Program-made: the position numbers and the translations under genes
Shown: in pieces, positions 22,017 to 31,844 of the stretch
How positions within the stretch are numbered: the stretch's first letter is position 1
Layout: each line of letters opens with the position of its first letter
The notes under the pieces: model-generated
Seen by the model: only the letters and a program-made list of their open reading frames with translations
The model's database searches: none
Told to the model about the DNA's origin: nothing
Assembly (NCBI RefSeq): GCF_011745365.1
Contig: NW_024468915.1
Span: forward strand, 2,210,653-2,274,652
Source of the DNA: Cryphonectria parasitica EP155
Taxonomy: Eukaryota; Ascomycota; Sordariomycetes; Diaporthales; Cryphonectriaceae
Length of the DNA: 64,000 nt
Reading direction: 5' to 3'

Positions 22017-22949
22017 ATGTGTCTCATAGTCCGCTACATCTGCCAGGTCTGCGGCCAGCCCACAGGCCAACGCGACTACATCACTCACACGCGCGGTCTA
22101 CGCTGCGCCATCCCTAATCCCAACACCGAACTCGTCACATTCTGTCCCGGTGAGATGGAATGCGACTATGTGATGAGAAGCCCCGTTGTCAAGTCCTGGC
22201 AGTTTGCTTGCAAGAACTCCAACTGCCTCGCCCAGAACATGGGATTTTATCCTTATTCCGTCGCCGACGAGCATCTCGGGACATCCTTCCTGGACCCACA
22301 GTATCTCGAGGGAGAGAAACACATCACTCGCCTACTGGAAGTCACTGCTGAGCAGGCCAGATGGAGAGGCGGAGAGGCTGCCTACAACGACGTCCGGGGC
22401 GCTGCCAAAGAATACGGAGAGGATATCTGGGCTCACATGGAGGAGCGTCGAGACCTGTGGCGCGGCGTGGTCACTCGCCAGCGGCTGGAGCGCATGCAGA
22501 ACCCTGGGCACGCGTGGCAGGTAAGATTGCCCCCCCCCCCCCCTCCTCTTGACTTAACCTAAGAGATGGGCCGCTTGATATGATTTCAATTACAATAATG
22601 ATCAGTCCTAACTTGAGAACTTGTGAAGTGGAGTACTTTGGAAGAACAGCTTCTCCGTCAGAAGATTCGAGACAACAGCCTCAGCTGGAACCAGATCCTC
22701 AATGTAAGAATGCCAACCCCCACCGCCCTATCTCCCGCCGATCTCTCGTTTCTTTTATTTTCGTGTTCCACAAGAGAGAAGGAGAGAGAACTTGAAAAGG
22801 AAACAACATGATGTTTATTGACACCAATTTACTCCCAGGACATGAAGTTTGCAACCGGTGCACATGGACTGACTGTGAATGCTCTGAAAAGCAAGGCTTT
22901 CAGCATGATGTGTTACTTCGGCGACACAGTATCTCGCCCGAACAACTGA
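22017..22949 (+). CDS. Cys-containing protein with a C-terminal Myb/SANT-like segment
   Basis: Exons are 22017-22520, 22629-22703 and 22839-22949, each phase 0, 229 residues. The N-terminal third has spaced cysteines (MCLIVRYICQVCG, LRCAIP, TFCPGEMEC, FACKNSNC) that could bind zinc. The centre is a charged helix (about 105-165). Exon 2, only 25 codons, encodes WSTLEEQLLRQ...SLSWNQILN, the shape of a Myb/SANT first helix pair with two tryptophans; exon 3 completes a short helical end (VNALKSKAFSMM). Intron 1 carries a run of 13 C. There is no signal peptide. It is likely nuclear, and is divergent from the SANT gene at 19846-21757. No function is known to me. Confidence 0.75.
22530..22542. repeat. 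poly-C run in an intron
   Basis: Thirteen consecutive C close to the 5' splice site of intron 1 of the Myb-like gene. Confidence 0.9.
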
Positions 22950-23559
22950 TCAAGAATTGAGCCACGGATTCGGTCAAGGATGGGAGTCAAGCTTCGCACC
23001 TACAGAGGACAAGAGGAAATTGTGGCAAAGGAAAGGAGACGCAACACGGCTGAGTGTATGGTGATAAATTGGGCACTTGTGTCAATGAATGCGAGCACTG
23101 AGGAACGGAACTTTGGACTGCGTGTGTCATCAAACAAAGAGGCCTTTACGGACCGTGTGGAGGTGATTGTTCGCATTCCCTTATTGTTCACTCTAGCCCT
23201 AAGAGCTTGTAATTGAATTGTTTCTGCCATCAACCATGACCACACTCGACATCATCTACCGAGTCAACAGGAGATTCACATGCGTGCATGATGGATCAGC
23301 TTTCAAGGTAGTGCAGACCAGGATGGCTCCCACGGAGAAGCGCATGCGGAGTCAACTGCCGTCCACTGCCAATACTGCTTTCTACAATTATCAAATTCCT
23401 GAGGGGTAAATGATCAACACCGGAGGATAATTAAGCCAACAGGAACCACCTGAATATTGGGGTCTTCCGTGAACGAACAACGTGTAAATGCCCGAACAAC
23501 ATCGTGATCGCATTTCGAGTTTGCCTACAACATCCGTATCAAATCAGCAACAGGACACC
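22950..23559. other. spacer upstream of the HIBADH-like gene
   Basis: Only short frames. An upstream in-frame ATG (23488) that could extend the next protein by 24 residues lies in its right part. Nothing else was found. Confidence 0.5.
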
Positions 23560-24619
23560 ATGGAACACAAGACCATTGGCTACATTGGATTGGGAAGTGC
23601 AGGCTACCCCATGGCGGCCTGTCTAGCGAAGAAGGGCTACAACTTGATTGTCCACGACACGAATCCTGCCTTAGGTCAGAAATTCGTTGAACAATATCAG
23701 CAATGCAAGCTGGCTGCAACCACCAGCTCACCCATGAGCCCTGATGCATTCAAGGCCTGCAGTGTGGTTATCACAATGCTACCCAATGGCAAAGTTGTGA
23801 GGGATGTCTTGCTAGGAGAGAATGGAATTGCTCGTGCATTGGGGCCTGGTGACTGACCCTAAGCCTCCTACTACCTCCTTGTTGACTCATATCGTTGACC
23901 ATTTTCATACTTAGATGCTGTTGTGATTGACACGAGCTCGTCATCCCCCTTTGACACCCAAAGTCTGGGCGAAGACTTGACCAAACAATCCATTGCCCTT
24001 GTCGACTCACCTATCACACAGAGAGAATTGCATGCCATCGACAGTGGAGGTGCCACCTCGATGGTCGGGTCTGACTCACCGGCTGCCCTTGAGAAGGTAA
24101 TGCCTGTCCTCAAGGATATGAGCCAGCACGTGTTTGTGATGGGCAAGCTTGGCGCAGGACATACGATGAAGACCCTGAACAACTATGTGTCGGTGGGTAG
24201 TATCATTGCACTCTGCGATGCCCTGGTACGTGTGAACAACCCCTCTGGCCCTGCTGATGTCAAACTTTTTATTACATGCTCATCAGATACAGGTCACTGG
24301 GCGAAAGCTTGGTCTGGACCCACAGACAATGATAGATGTCATGAATGTTGGCACTGGGGTCAACTTCTCAACAGCCTACTCCATGAAGACCCTGAAATCT
24401 TTTGATACGGGGTATCAACTGGAGCTTCTGGTAAAGGATGTCAAGATTGCCAAGGAGGTGATTGAAAGGTCCGGGTTTGAGACGGAGCTGCCTGGGCTGG
24501 CGCTGTCTTATCTGGAGGAGAGTCTAGACTGTGTTGACAAAGGAGCTTGTCATTCAGAGTGTATCAAGAGCTGGGAGAAGAGAGCCGATGTGGAAATTGA
24601 AAAGACAGAGCTCCAGTAA
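23560..24619 (+). CDS. 3-hydroxyisobutyrate dehydrogenase-like NAD(P)-dependent enzyme
   Basis: Beta-hydroxyacid dehydrogenase family: an N-terminal Rossmann domain and an all-helical C-terminal domain. Exons are 23560-23848, 23915-24225 and 24287-24619 (310 residues; phases close). The nucleotide-binding loop is GYIGLGSAGYPMA (Gly10, 12, 15), as in the family signature GxIGLGxMGxPMA but with Ser-Ala in place of the usual Asn/Ala-Met. The substrate-binding region (DSPITQRELHA) departs from the usual DAPVSGG, which suggests a substrate other than 3-hydroxyisobutyrate. The catalytic Lys is in GAGHTMKTLNNYV (about 181). An ATG 24 codons upstream (23488) is also in frame and might add a targeting sequence; MEHKTIG fits the family start better. 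Confidence 0.9.
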
Positions 24620-24984
24620 TGGTCAAGGGATTTGAGCGTGTAGATTATCAGGATTGCAGAGTGTTATCAGATGGCAATTTTTTCATTGGAAAGACCTGTT
24701 ATCCAGACTCTGATTACAGTCTGTTCATATTCTGAAGCATAAACAATCATTATGAAGGCCCCAGCAAGATAGACTTTCCAACTAGTGTGCCAATCACTGC
24801 AGGGCCCCTAATAACAGTTATGAAACAGCTTGGCAGCATAATGCCCAACTGTTCCATGGTGCTGGCTTAAGTGGAATTATATCATTCCGTGGATCCACCC
24901 AGACGATTCTGTGGTATCTATGGAGTATCACGAGAGTTACCAAAGATGAGCAAAGCATACTAATACGTGCTCGTAATGTCTGCA

Positions 24985-25007
24985 GATTTGCTTGGTGCAA
25001 GCAAATC
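24985..25007. repeat. perfect 10-bp inverted repeat, 3-base loop
   Basis: GATTTGCTTG, GTG, CAAGCAAATC. It lies 366 bases downstream of the HIBADH-like stop codon in non-coding DNA. Confidence 0.85.
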
Positions 25008-25704
25008 AAGGATAGCCACCAGCAAGTTTTATCCAATAGCTACTCAGCCCAGTTCCATATATTATAGTGCTTGGCTCTGCAACTTCTGAGCTGTGGTTAC
25101 CTGTGGTGAGGACGAACAACCAAGGGTCTGCTCGTGAATGTGAGGAAGAGCCACACCGGGCGCTTGGCGTTTCTGTGGCAAGGAAGGTTTGATTTCAGTG
25201 AGGAGCTAGACTCTTGAATCCAAACGGATACAGGCACAATGTGATAAAGATCGCTACTGGGAAAATAAAGGGTTACATCGCGACCATCATTGCCAGACAA
25301 GGAAGGTTGTCAGTCTGGTGATTTTCCCGAGAAGCGGTTAGTGCCGCCCAAGGAAAGATCTGAGCAAAATCTATGATGTCGAGAATAGATGGCCTTGTTC
25401 CTGTAATGATAAGCTACAAGGGGGTGTCTCCTGGTTTCACGATGGGGCGGGAATCAACGTGACAGGCCAGGAAGATTTCGCCTATAGCTTGGTGCCCACT
25501 GTTTTGACTACCGGGGCCCCTGAAAGATCATGTTTATGCTGCCTCCGCAGTCCTGATCTGGCCTAGGGTTTTCCCTGCGGAAGAAGAGCCTCGCAGGCTT
25601 TTACGGGCCGCCATCTCAGAAGTATCACGGGGCGTGGGTATATTCATCCATCCGGAGGGCAAGCCCGGTGAATGCAGCTCCGCGATGGCAAGCTTTATGG
25701 GCTT

Positions 25705-25712
25705 CATAAATA
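25705..25712 (+). promoter_or_regulatory. TATA-like box of the GH7 gene
   Basis: CATAAATA lies 114 bases upstream of the chosen ATG at 25826. It supports that start over the longer open frame beginning at 25634. Confidence 0.5.
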
Positions 25713-25825
25713 CCAGAGGTATTACTCGCCTGGTGATGGACCCAATATCTCTAGTGTCAGTCTTTCTTTCATCATCTCTCTTTTCCCCAGAATCCCCTGT
25801 TTTCTTCTCGTCCAGTCATTGTACA

Positions 25826-27165
25826 ATGCAAGCCACCTGCAGAGCCGCCGTGACAGTGGGCCTACTGGGGCTCGTGAGGGCGCAGCTGCCAGGCACTGTA
25901 ACCCCAGAAGTCCACCCTCAACTCACAACATCCAAATGTACCACAGCTGGGGGCTGCGTGACCCAGAACACCTCAGTTGTTCTAGACTTTGGTTACCGCT
26001 GGCTGCACACTGCTGATTACGCATCATGCACAACATCCAGCGGCATCAACACGACCCTGTGCCCGGATGAGGCGACATGCGCACAGAACTGTGTTGTCGA
26101 AGGGGCCAACTACACAGCTGCTGGTGTGGCGACGACAGGCTCGTCCATGACCATGAACCAGTACGTGAACTCGTCAACTGGCGTCTCCAGCGCCTCGCCA
26201 CGAGTGTACCTGCTCGACAACGACAGCCAGGACTATGTCATGTTCCAGCTGCTGGGCCAGGAGCTCACCTTTGATCTTGACGTGTCCGCCCTCCCCTGCG
26301 GCGAGAACGGGGCCCTGTACCTCTCCGAGATGGACGCCACAGGCGGCCGCAACCAGTACCAGACGGGCGGAGCAACATATGGCTCGGGCTACTGCGACGC
26401 GCAGTGTCCCGTGCAGACGTTCAAGAACGGCACTCTCAACACCAACGACGCGGGCTACTGCTGCAACGAGATGGACATTCTCGAGTCCAACAGCCTCGCT
26501 GCGGCCTTCACTCCTCACCCTTGCTTGGACGACGGCAGCGACTGCGACAAGAGCGGGTGCGGGTTCAACCCGTACAGCCAAGGCTACCAGGACTACTGGG
26601 CACCGGGCGGCACGCTCGACACGACCAAGCCCTTCACCGTGACCACGCAGTTCATTACAGATGACGGCACCACGACCGGAACTCTCACCGAGATCAAGCG
26701 CATCTACCACCAGAACAACGTGTCTGTGCCGAGCGCCATCTCAGGCGGCAATGGTGACTCGATCAATGCGACGTGGTGCTCTTCTGTCGACAGCGCGGCC
26801 ACTACATATGGCAACCTCGAGACCATGGGCGAGGCCCTTGGCCGTGGCATGGTGTTGGCCTTTAGCATCTGGAATGATGCCTCTCGTAAGTCTCCATTAT
26901 TGGGCATTTGAATGCCTTCCGCCCGCCCATGCATTGTCCTATCTGTCTGTTGAGCATTCTCGCTGACTTCCCCATCCTAGAATACATGGACTGGCTTGAC
27001 GAGGGAAGCAGTGGCCCATGCAGTAGCACCGCTGGCAATCCGGCCTTGATTCAGGCGAACAACGCAACTACTCACGTTGTGTTCTCAAACATCAAATGGG
27101 GTGACATCAACTCTACAGTGGCAGCGGCACCAAGCCTGCGCAGCAGGGGAGTGCGTCACTTCTAA
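25826..27165 (+). CDS. GH7 endo-beta-1,4-glucanase-type cellulase, secreted
   Basis: Retaining glycoside hydrolase family 7. Exons are 25826-26885 and 26981-27165 (414 residues; phases close). The ATG at 25826 starts a signal peptide ([19 protein letters not shown]) followed by the mature Q20. The catalytic motif is EMDILES (nucleophile Glu215, Asp217, acid/base Glu220). The Leu in EMDIL, rather than the Trp in cellobiohydrolase EMDIWEAN, and the short length point to the endoglucanase branch. About 20 cysteines match the disulfide-rich fold ([14 protein letters not shown]). There is no linker or CBM1 after the domain, which ends RSRGVRHF. N-glycosylation sequons are numerous. It is first of three neighbouring secreted glycosidases. 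Confidence 0.94.
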
Positions 27166-27819
27166 TAGCTGATGGCGAATCGAGAGGTTTCTGTGAAGCA
27201 CATGTCACATGAGACAACCTTGGGAGTGTTGTATATAGATCCAGGGTGCCTTTCCCTTCTCAATGTCCAAATTCTTTAGACTTGTTTACATCATCTCCGG
27301 CATGTTTGTTACCATACATAAGAAAAGTTCCACAATATTACGTATGAAAGTCAGACGATCTTTTGCTTCAATCAGTATGTGTAGGCTTTGCGAGTACTGT
27401 GAGAAGCGCATTATAAGTATCTGGCGCCTGATGCTGGCGATCGTGGTAACCGTTGGTTTGTTTATTTGTTGTTTCAAACCAATGGCGTCATGCGATTGAT
27501 GTAAGGTTTTGGTGTTGAGGGCTGAATCTCTTGGCGAAATACAGTAGAGTTGAGATCATAGTATCTCTGCCACGGCATTAACTTCAAACAAGTATAGAGT
27601 GCTAACGACTTCACCGTCATGCACTGGATACTTGTCATCATCACCTCACAGGAATACAATGCAAGTATATTCTTATCCCTGATTCAAGGTATACACAATT
27701 GAATTGATATATACATCGAGATGTTTCAAAAGCATCTCCATATATGTACAAGAAGAAAGAAAAAGTGAAACTGAAATCCAACATTTTGTCCACACATTGA
27801 CCACTCACGATGAACACTC
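27166..27819. other. convergent spacer between GH7 and GH28 genes
   Basis: AT-rich 3' flanks of two convergent genes. Frames here are short and unsupported. Confidence 0.5.
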
Positions 27820-29037
27820 TCAACCGCTCGCACCGTCAGTGCAAGTCACACCAAGATCACTGGGCGTGTTGGCGCACAGGTACTCAGTTGTTCCGCTGGG
27901 CGCCTCTACCGTCATGTCAGACATGGTGATGCCACAAGTCCCATCAGCGGGGCAGTCGATGTTGGCAATGACGGGCGAGTAGGCAGTGCTCGTCGTGCCG
28001 GAGAAGCCCTTGACTACCAGGTCGGTGATCTGAGCGGTACTCGGGTACTCGGCGCAGTAGTCCGCATCGCCATCGTAGCAGCTCTGCACCTGGAAGGCGT
28101 AGTCGGAGCTGTCGATCACAAAGTCCTCGAAAGTCACGTTCGAGACCACGGCAGAGCCGTAGTCGTCTCCACCAGGGTACAGCTTCAGGCCCGCTGCCTT
28201 GGTCGACGAGATCATGGTCGCTCCGCTGACGTAGATGTTCTCGACGGTGTCTGTGGTGCCGGCCGAAGACCCCAGGCTGCCGACGCTGATGCCGTGGCTC
28301 CCGTTGCAGGTGATGTCGTAGACCTCGACGTAGCTCGCACCAGGCTTGAAGGCGACGCAGTCATCGTCGTTCAGAACAGACGCGCCGTTGATGGTCACGT
28401 AGGTCGACTGACCAATGTCCCAGCCGTCGGTATTCTTGGGCTCATTGTCGCTAGTACTAATGGCCGAGAGCGTGATGTCGGTGTACACCACGTTGCTGGA
28501 GCCGCCGGTTGAGGAGTGGAAGACGTTGGGCGCGTTCTTGAACAGCAGGTTCGAGATGGCGACGTTGGTGCTGCCATCGACGTAGAAGAGCGTCGGGCGG
28601 GCGTACGAGCTGTCCTCGGCAAAGAGGTCCCACGAGGCCTGGCCGTTGCCGTCAAAGACGCCGTCGCCGCTCGTGGACGTGACGGTCAGCCCGTCGATGT
28701 CCTGCGCCAGAAACACGGCTGTCTTGCCGTTCCAGTAGTCCGTGTCGTCCGAGACCAACAGGGTTCCTTCGACCTCGAAGGTGCAGCCCGCGCAGCCGTC
28801 GAAGGAGAGCTCCGAGTTGACGTAGTAGGTTGTGCTGGCTGGGATCACGATCGTTCCGGAGGGGCAGTCGGCGATGGCTGACTCGATGGCCGCCACATCG
28901 TCCGTGGAGCTGCTGCCTCCGGCCGTGGGGGTGCAGGAAGACGCCGCTGCAGCCTCCACGCGGTGCGGGCTGTGTGTTGACGGCGCAGCGTGCACATAGG
29001 CTGCACTAGCAGCAAGGACTGCAGCTGGGAAGAGCAT
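27820..29037 (-). CDS. GH28 polygalacturonase-like pectinase, secreted
   Basis: Glycoside hydrolase family 28, a right-handed beta-helix enzyme hydrolysing galacturonan-type pectin. It is intronless, 405 residues. The ATG at 29037 gives a signal peptide (MLFPAAVLAASAAYVHA). Catalytic motifs are NTDG (Asn about 201, Asp about 203), NDDDCVAFK (the Asp pair at about 223-225) and GSHGISVGSLG (His about 248). The CNGSHGISVGSLG context and length suggest an exo-acting branch. The conserved R-I-K motif is replaced by G-L-K in AAGLKLYPGG, so the substrate-binding Arg is missing, which may mean altered specificity. Cysteine pairs occur at both ends. It converges with the GH7 gene. Confidence 0.92.
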   Translation of the reverse strand: MLFPAAVLAASAAYVHAAPSTHSPHRVEAAAASSCTPTAGGSSSTDDVAAIESAIADCPSGTIVIPASTTYYVNSELSFDGCAGCTFEVEGTLLVSDDTDYWNGKTAVFLAQDIDGLTVTSTSGDGVFDGNGQASWDLFAEDSSYARPTLFYVDGSTNVAISNLLFKNAPNVFHSSTGGSSNVVYTDITLSAISTSDNEPKNTDGWDIGQSTYVTINGASVLNDDDCVAFKPGASYVEVYDITCNGSHGISVGSLGSSAGTTDTVENIYVSGATMISSTKAAGLKLYPGGDDYGSAVVSNVTFEDFVIDSSDYAFQVQSCYDGDADYCAEYPSTAQITDLVVKGFSGTTSTAYSPVIANIDCPADGTCGITMSDMTVEAPSGTTEYLCANTPSDLGVTCTDGASG

Positions 29038-30728
29038 GTTTGTTGTTTGAGATTGAGGACGGCACCAAAAGAAGAAGAAAAAGAATATCAATGTACAGTA
29101 TCAAACCCTTTGTTCGACCGTCCTGCGGAGCACTGCTTGAAAAAATGAAGAGAAAGATAGTTAGAAACAAATCATCCAGGACAAATGCATGTCGTGCAAG
29201 AAACAATCCGGCGTCTTATGTATATGAAGGCCATGTTTGTTGCGGCTCTCCCCATCGAAAACCCCTTGTATTTCCGCCGCGACAATTCAGGGGTCTTCCT
29301 GTTCTTTGAGCACGTGGCGGCGTAGTAGTCAGTGGAGACATACTCGCCGACGCACCTTGTCATTTGTGGATTTAAACACGAAGCGGAGAAACATCCGTTC
29401 CCGTTCAGGATGTTCGAAACATTTTGGCCGCGTACTCGTGCTTGAACAAGTTAAAAAATATGATCATGCGCACTCTATTGAGCATGAAATGTCACTATTT
29501 CGTTGATTGAGTATAATTTTCGTCGCGAGGCTAGTGTGTTTGCATTTGAAAATCTTACAGACTTAGAATATAGGATGAATCTCAGTGCTTTGTACTCCTA
29601 TTTTGAGAACGACTCCTGGACAGTAGCCGGTCACAAACGATAGCACATAGGACGAGGACAGACAAGGACAAATTACATGACATATGAGGCTCATCTTGAA
29701 ATAATGCAAGTGTGCCCGTGCAGATGCATCGTTGATCCGTCAAAGAGAGGATACGAATGGTGAGCGCTCATTTGATTTATTCTCTACTCGTAACGAGGGA
29801 GAGTGGGTCCTGAATAGGGTCGTGATGGGGGCCAATAGCCCCTGTAGCATAAAAACACAGAATACAATGCATTAGTGCAAATCTAAGATGAAGACATTGA
29901 CATGGCAGCTCCCTCGGTTGTAGCCCGAATGATCATCCAGGGTACGTAGCGTTTGCGTGAAATCGACTTTTGATTCATATGAACAAGCAACTGTCTTCAT
30001 ATGGCCGCCCACTCACAATTGCATAATTGATGACACCAAGCGAGACCAGGGTTCACTAGACATGGCCTGAAAGGAGAAGTACAAGTGACACAATTTGAGA
30101 TATGCAGTGAGTATGTTGCAATTCGGTGACCAATGCTTCGTTTTGTGCAGACCATATAGTTGATTAAACATATAGACAAATATGAACTTGTATACAGGGC
30201 CGCTATACACCTGTTCCTGTAATATCGAAGGAATGGGCTCTTTCGAAAACCCGACGAATCAGGGATTAATTGTATCATAGGACATTACAAACTGTCAAGA
30301 TAAAGTTTTCTGGTGATAAGGAGGCCCGCTTGCGTAGACGTGCTCTCAATATGGAACAGCTAAAAGGAGTGACCACTCCCAGCTGACTGGAAATGATGGT
30401 GGTCTATATAGACAACAACTAGACAGGACTCGCACACTCAAACCCTTACCATTTACATGAATTATCTTGGTCGTATTGTCCATGTTGAAATCAAGCCGTC
30501 CAAAATGTTACGAGTTATCAAGAGAACATAACCATTTGGAAACATCAATATACACTTAAGAATATAGAGAAAAGAAAAGGACATACAACATCATGATGTA
30601 TTCGAAAAATGTTGTACGAAGCAAAGTATGTACATATTCAGCTGATAAGAACCCCCGAGCCCATTCGACTCTTTGTACAACTCTCTCTCATGACTTCTCC
30701 CCCATGCCACGTACAGTCTTAAAACCTC
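29038..30728. other. 1.7-kb AT-rich spacer
   Basis: It includes the promoter of the GH28 gene (minus). No frame over 95 residues is credible and no repeat or transposase relic was recognised. Confidence 0.5.
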
Positions 30729-31844
30729 TCATGCATTGACCATTGCGAAGTAATCAACAGTGGCCTGGGTAGACTGTGTAGAGTCGGCGCTTGAGCTCGC
30801 AGAACTGGGCTGAACCACACTCTCCTGCCAGGCCGCGTTCAAGATCGTCGCGGTCTCGTTCGTAATGTCCAGCGTAAGAGTGTCATTCGGCCTCAGTATT
30901 GCCGTCATGTCCTGCGCCCACTCCCACGGCGCCGCCGTACCGCCCGGGAGGCTGTCGAAGTACTCCCAGCCCATGATCCCCCCGATCGTTCCGTACATCT
31001 CCACAAGCTCGATGACAGTCTGGTTCAGTGTCCCGATATCGGTGTACCCACCGCCGTTCAGAGGGTTGGTCAGTTGGCCTGCAACGATCTCCGTCGGCGC
31101 CCAGCCGTTCGCGACAATATACTCGAAATTCGTAGGATATGCCATTGTTCCGAACCCGCTGTAGAACTGGGTATTCATAAAGTGGATCATCTCAACGCCG
31201 GCCGTGGTCACAGCCGCGCCGGCGAGCTCGGTGTAGTTGAAGCCGGACAGGTTGGCAAGGCCTTCCAGCGCGGTGGCAACGGGCGCCAGGGTGATGATGA
31301 AGCCGTCGCCAAAGTCTGCGTTGAGCCGGCTGACTAGGCGTGTGATTCCGTCCTGCGACATGGCCTGCTCCACGTCCAGATCCATGCCTTGGAGGCCGTA
31401 GTATTGGATTACGTCGTACAGCTGGCTGTAGTAATACTCAAAGGTGGCATCGTCGGTGCTGTCGAGGGTGTCAGAATCGAATGCGCCGGCCGAGGCACCG
31501 CCAATCATGCCCGTCACTTTGACACCGGCTTGCTGCATGATGACTGTCTCGTTCCACAGGGTATAAAAGTGTGGGTCGTAGGGCGAGTAGTCATTCAGGG
31601 TTATGTTTTCGCCAGCGTTGATATGGAACGAGCAGACGATCAGGTGGGTCAGGGCGATTCCCTGCTCCGTGATGAGGGGCAACATGGAGATGGGGTTCCC
31701 ATCGCTGTCGTGGGTGGTCTGGAAGTAAATCACGAGACGTGGCAGCTCGCTGATTTCCCTCTTGGAGACATCGTGAATGGGAACGGCCCAAGAGGCGCTG
31801 CTTAGCAGCGCGGCTGCAATCGCACCCAGTGCCAGGGGTCTCAT
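30729..31844 (-). CDS. GH18 chitinase-like glycoside hydrolase, secreted
   Basis: Intronless, 371 residues, with a signal peptide (MRPLALGAIAAALLSSASWA) and a possible KR propeptide cleavage site (SKR, about 28). The GH18 catalytic signature DxxDxDxE appears as GMDLDVEQ (Asp154, Asp156, Glu158), with the preceding strand motif KVTGMIGGASAG. The barrel end has IGGIMGWEYFDSLPGG, carrying the conserved Trp of strand 8. GH18 members of this compact type act on chitin or on N-glycan chitobiose cores; which applies here is open. The C-terminal 30 residues are Ser/Thr-rich. A TATATAAA box lies about 90 bases upstream. Confidence 0.9.
   Translation of the reverse strand: MRPLALGAIAAALLSSASWAVPIHDVSKREISELPRLVIYFQTTHDSDGNPISMLPLITEQGIALTHLIVCSFHINAGENITLNDYSPYDPHFYTLWNETVIMQQAGVKVTGMIGGASAGAFDSDTLDSTDDATFEYYYSQLYDVIQYYGLQGMDLDVEQAMSQDGITRLVSRLNADFGDGFIITLAPVATALEGLANLSGFNYTELAGAAVTTAGVEMIHFMNTQFYSGFGTMAYPTNFEYIVANGWAPTEIVAGQLTNPLNGGGYTDIGTLNQTVIELVEMYGTIGGIMGWEYFDSLPGGTAAPWEWAQDMTAILRPNDTLTLDITNETATILNAAWQESVVQPSSASSSADSTQSTQATVDYFAMVNA

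Larger units (their letters stand above)
24620..25825. other. spacer with a hairpin, promoter of the GH7 gene
   Basis: No supported gene. It contains a perfect hairpin at 24985-25007. A CCGGGG core at about 25512-25517, matching the SYGGRG consensus of the carbon-catabolite repressor CreA/CRE1, lies some 310 bases before the GH7 start; a single site is weak evidence. Confidence 0.45.
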
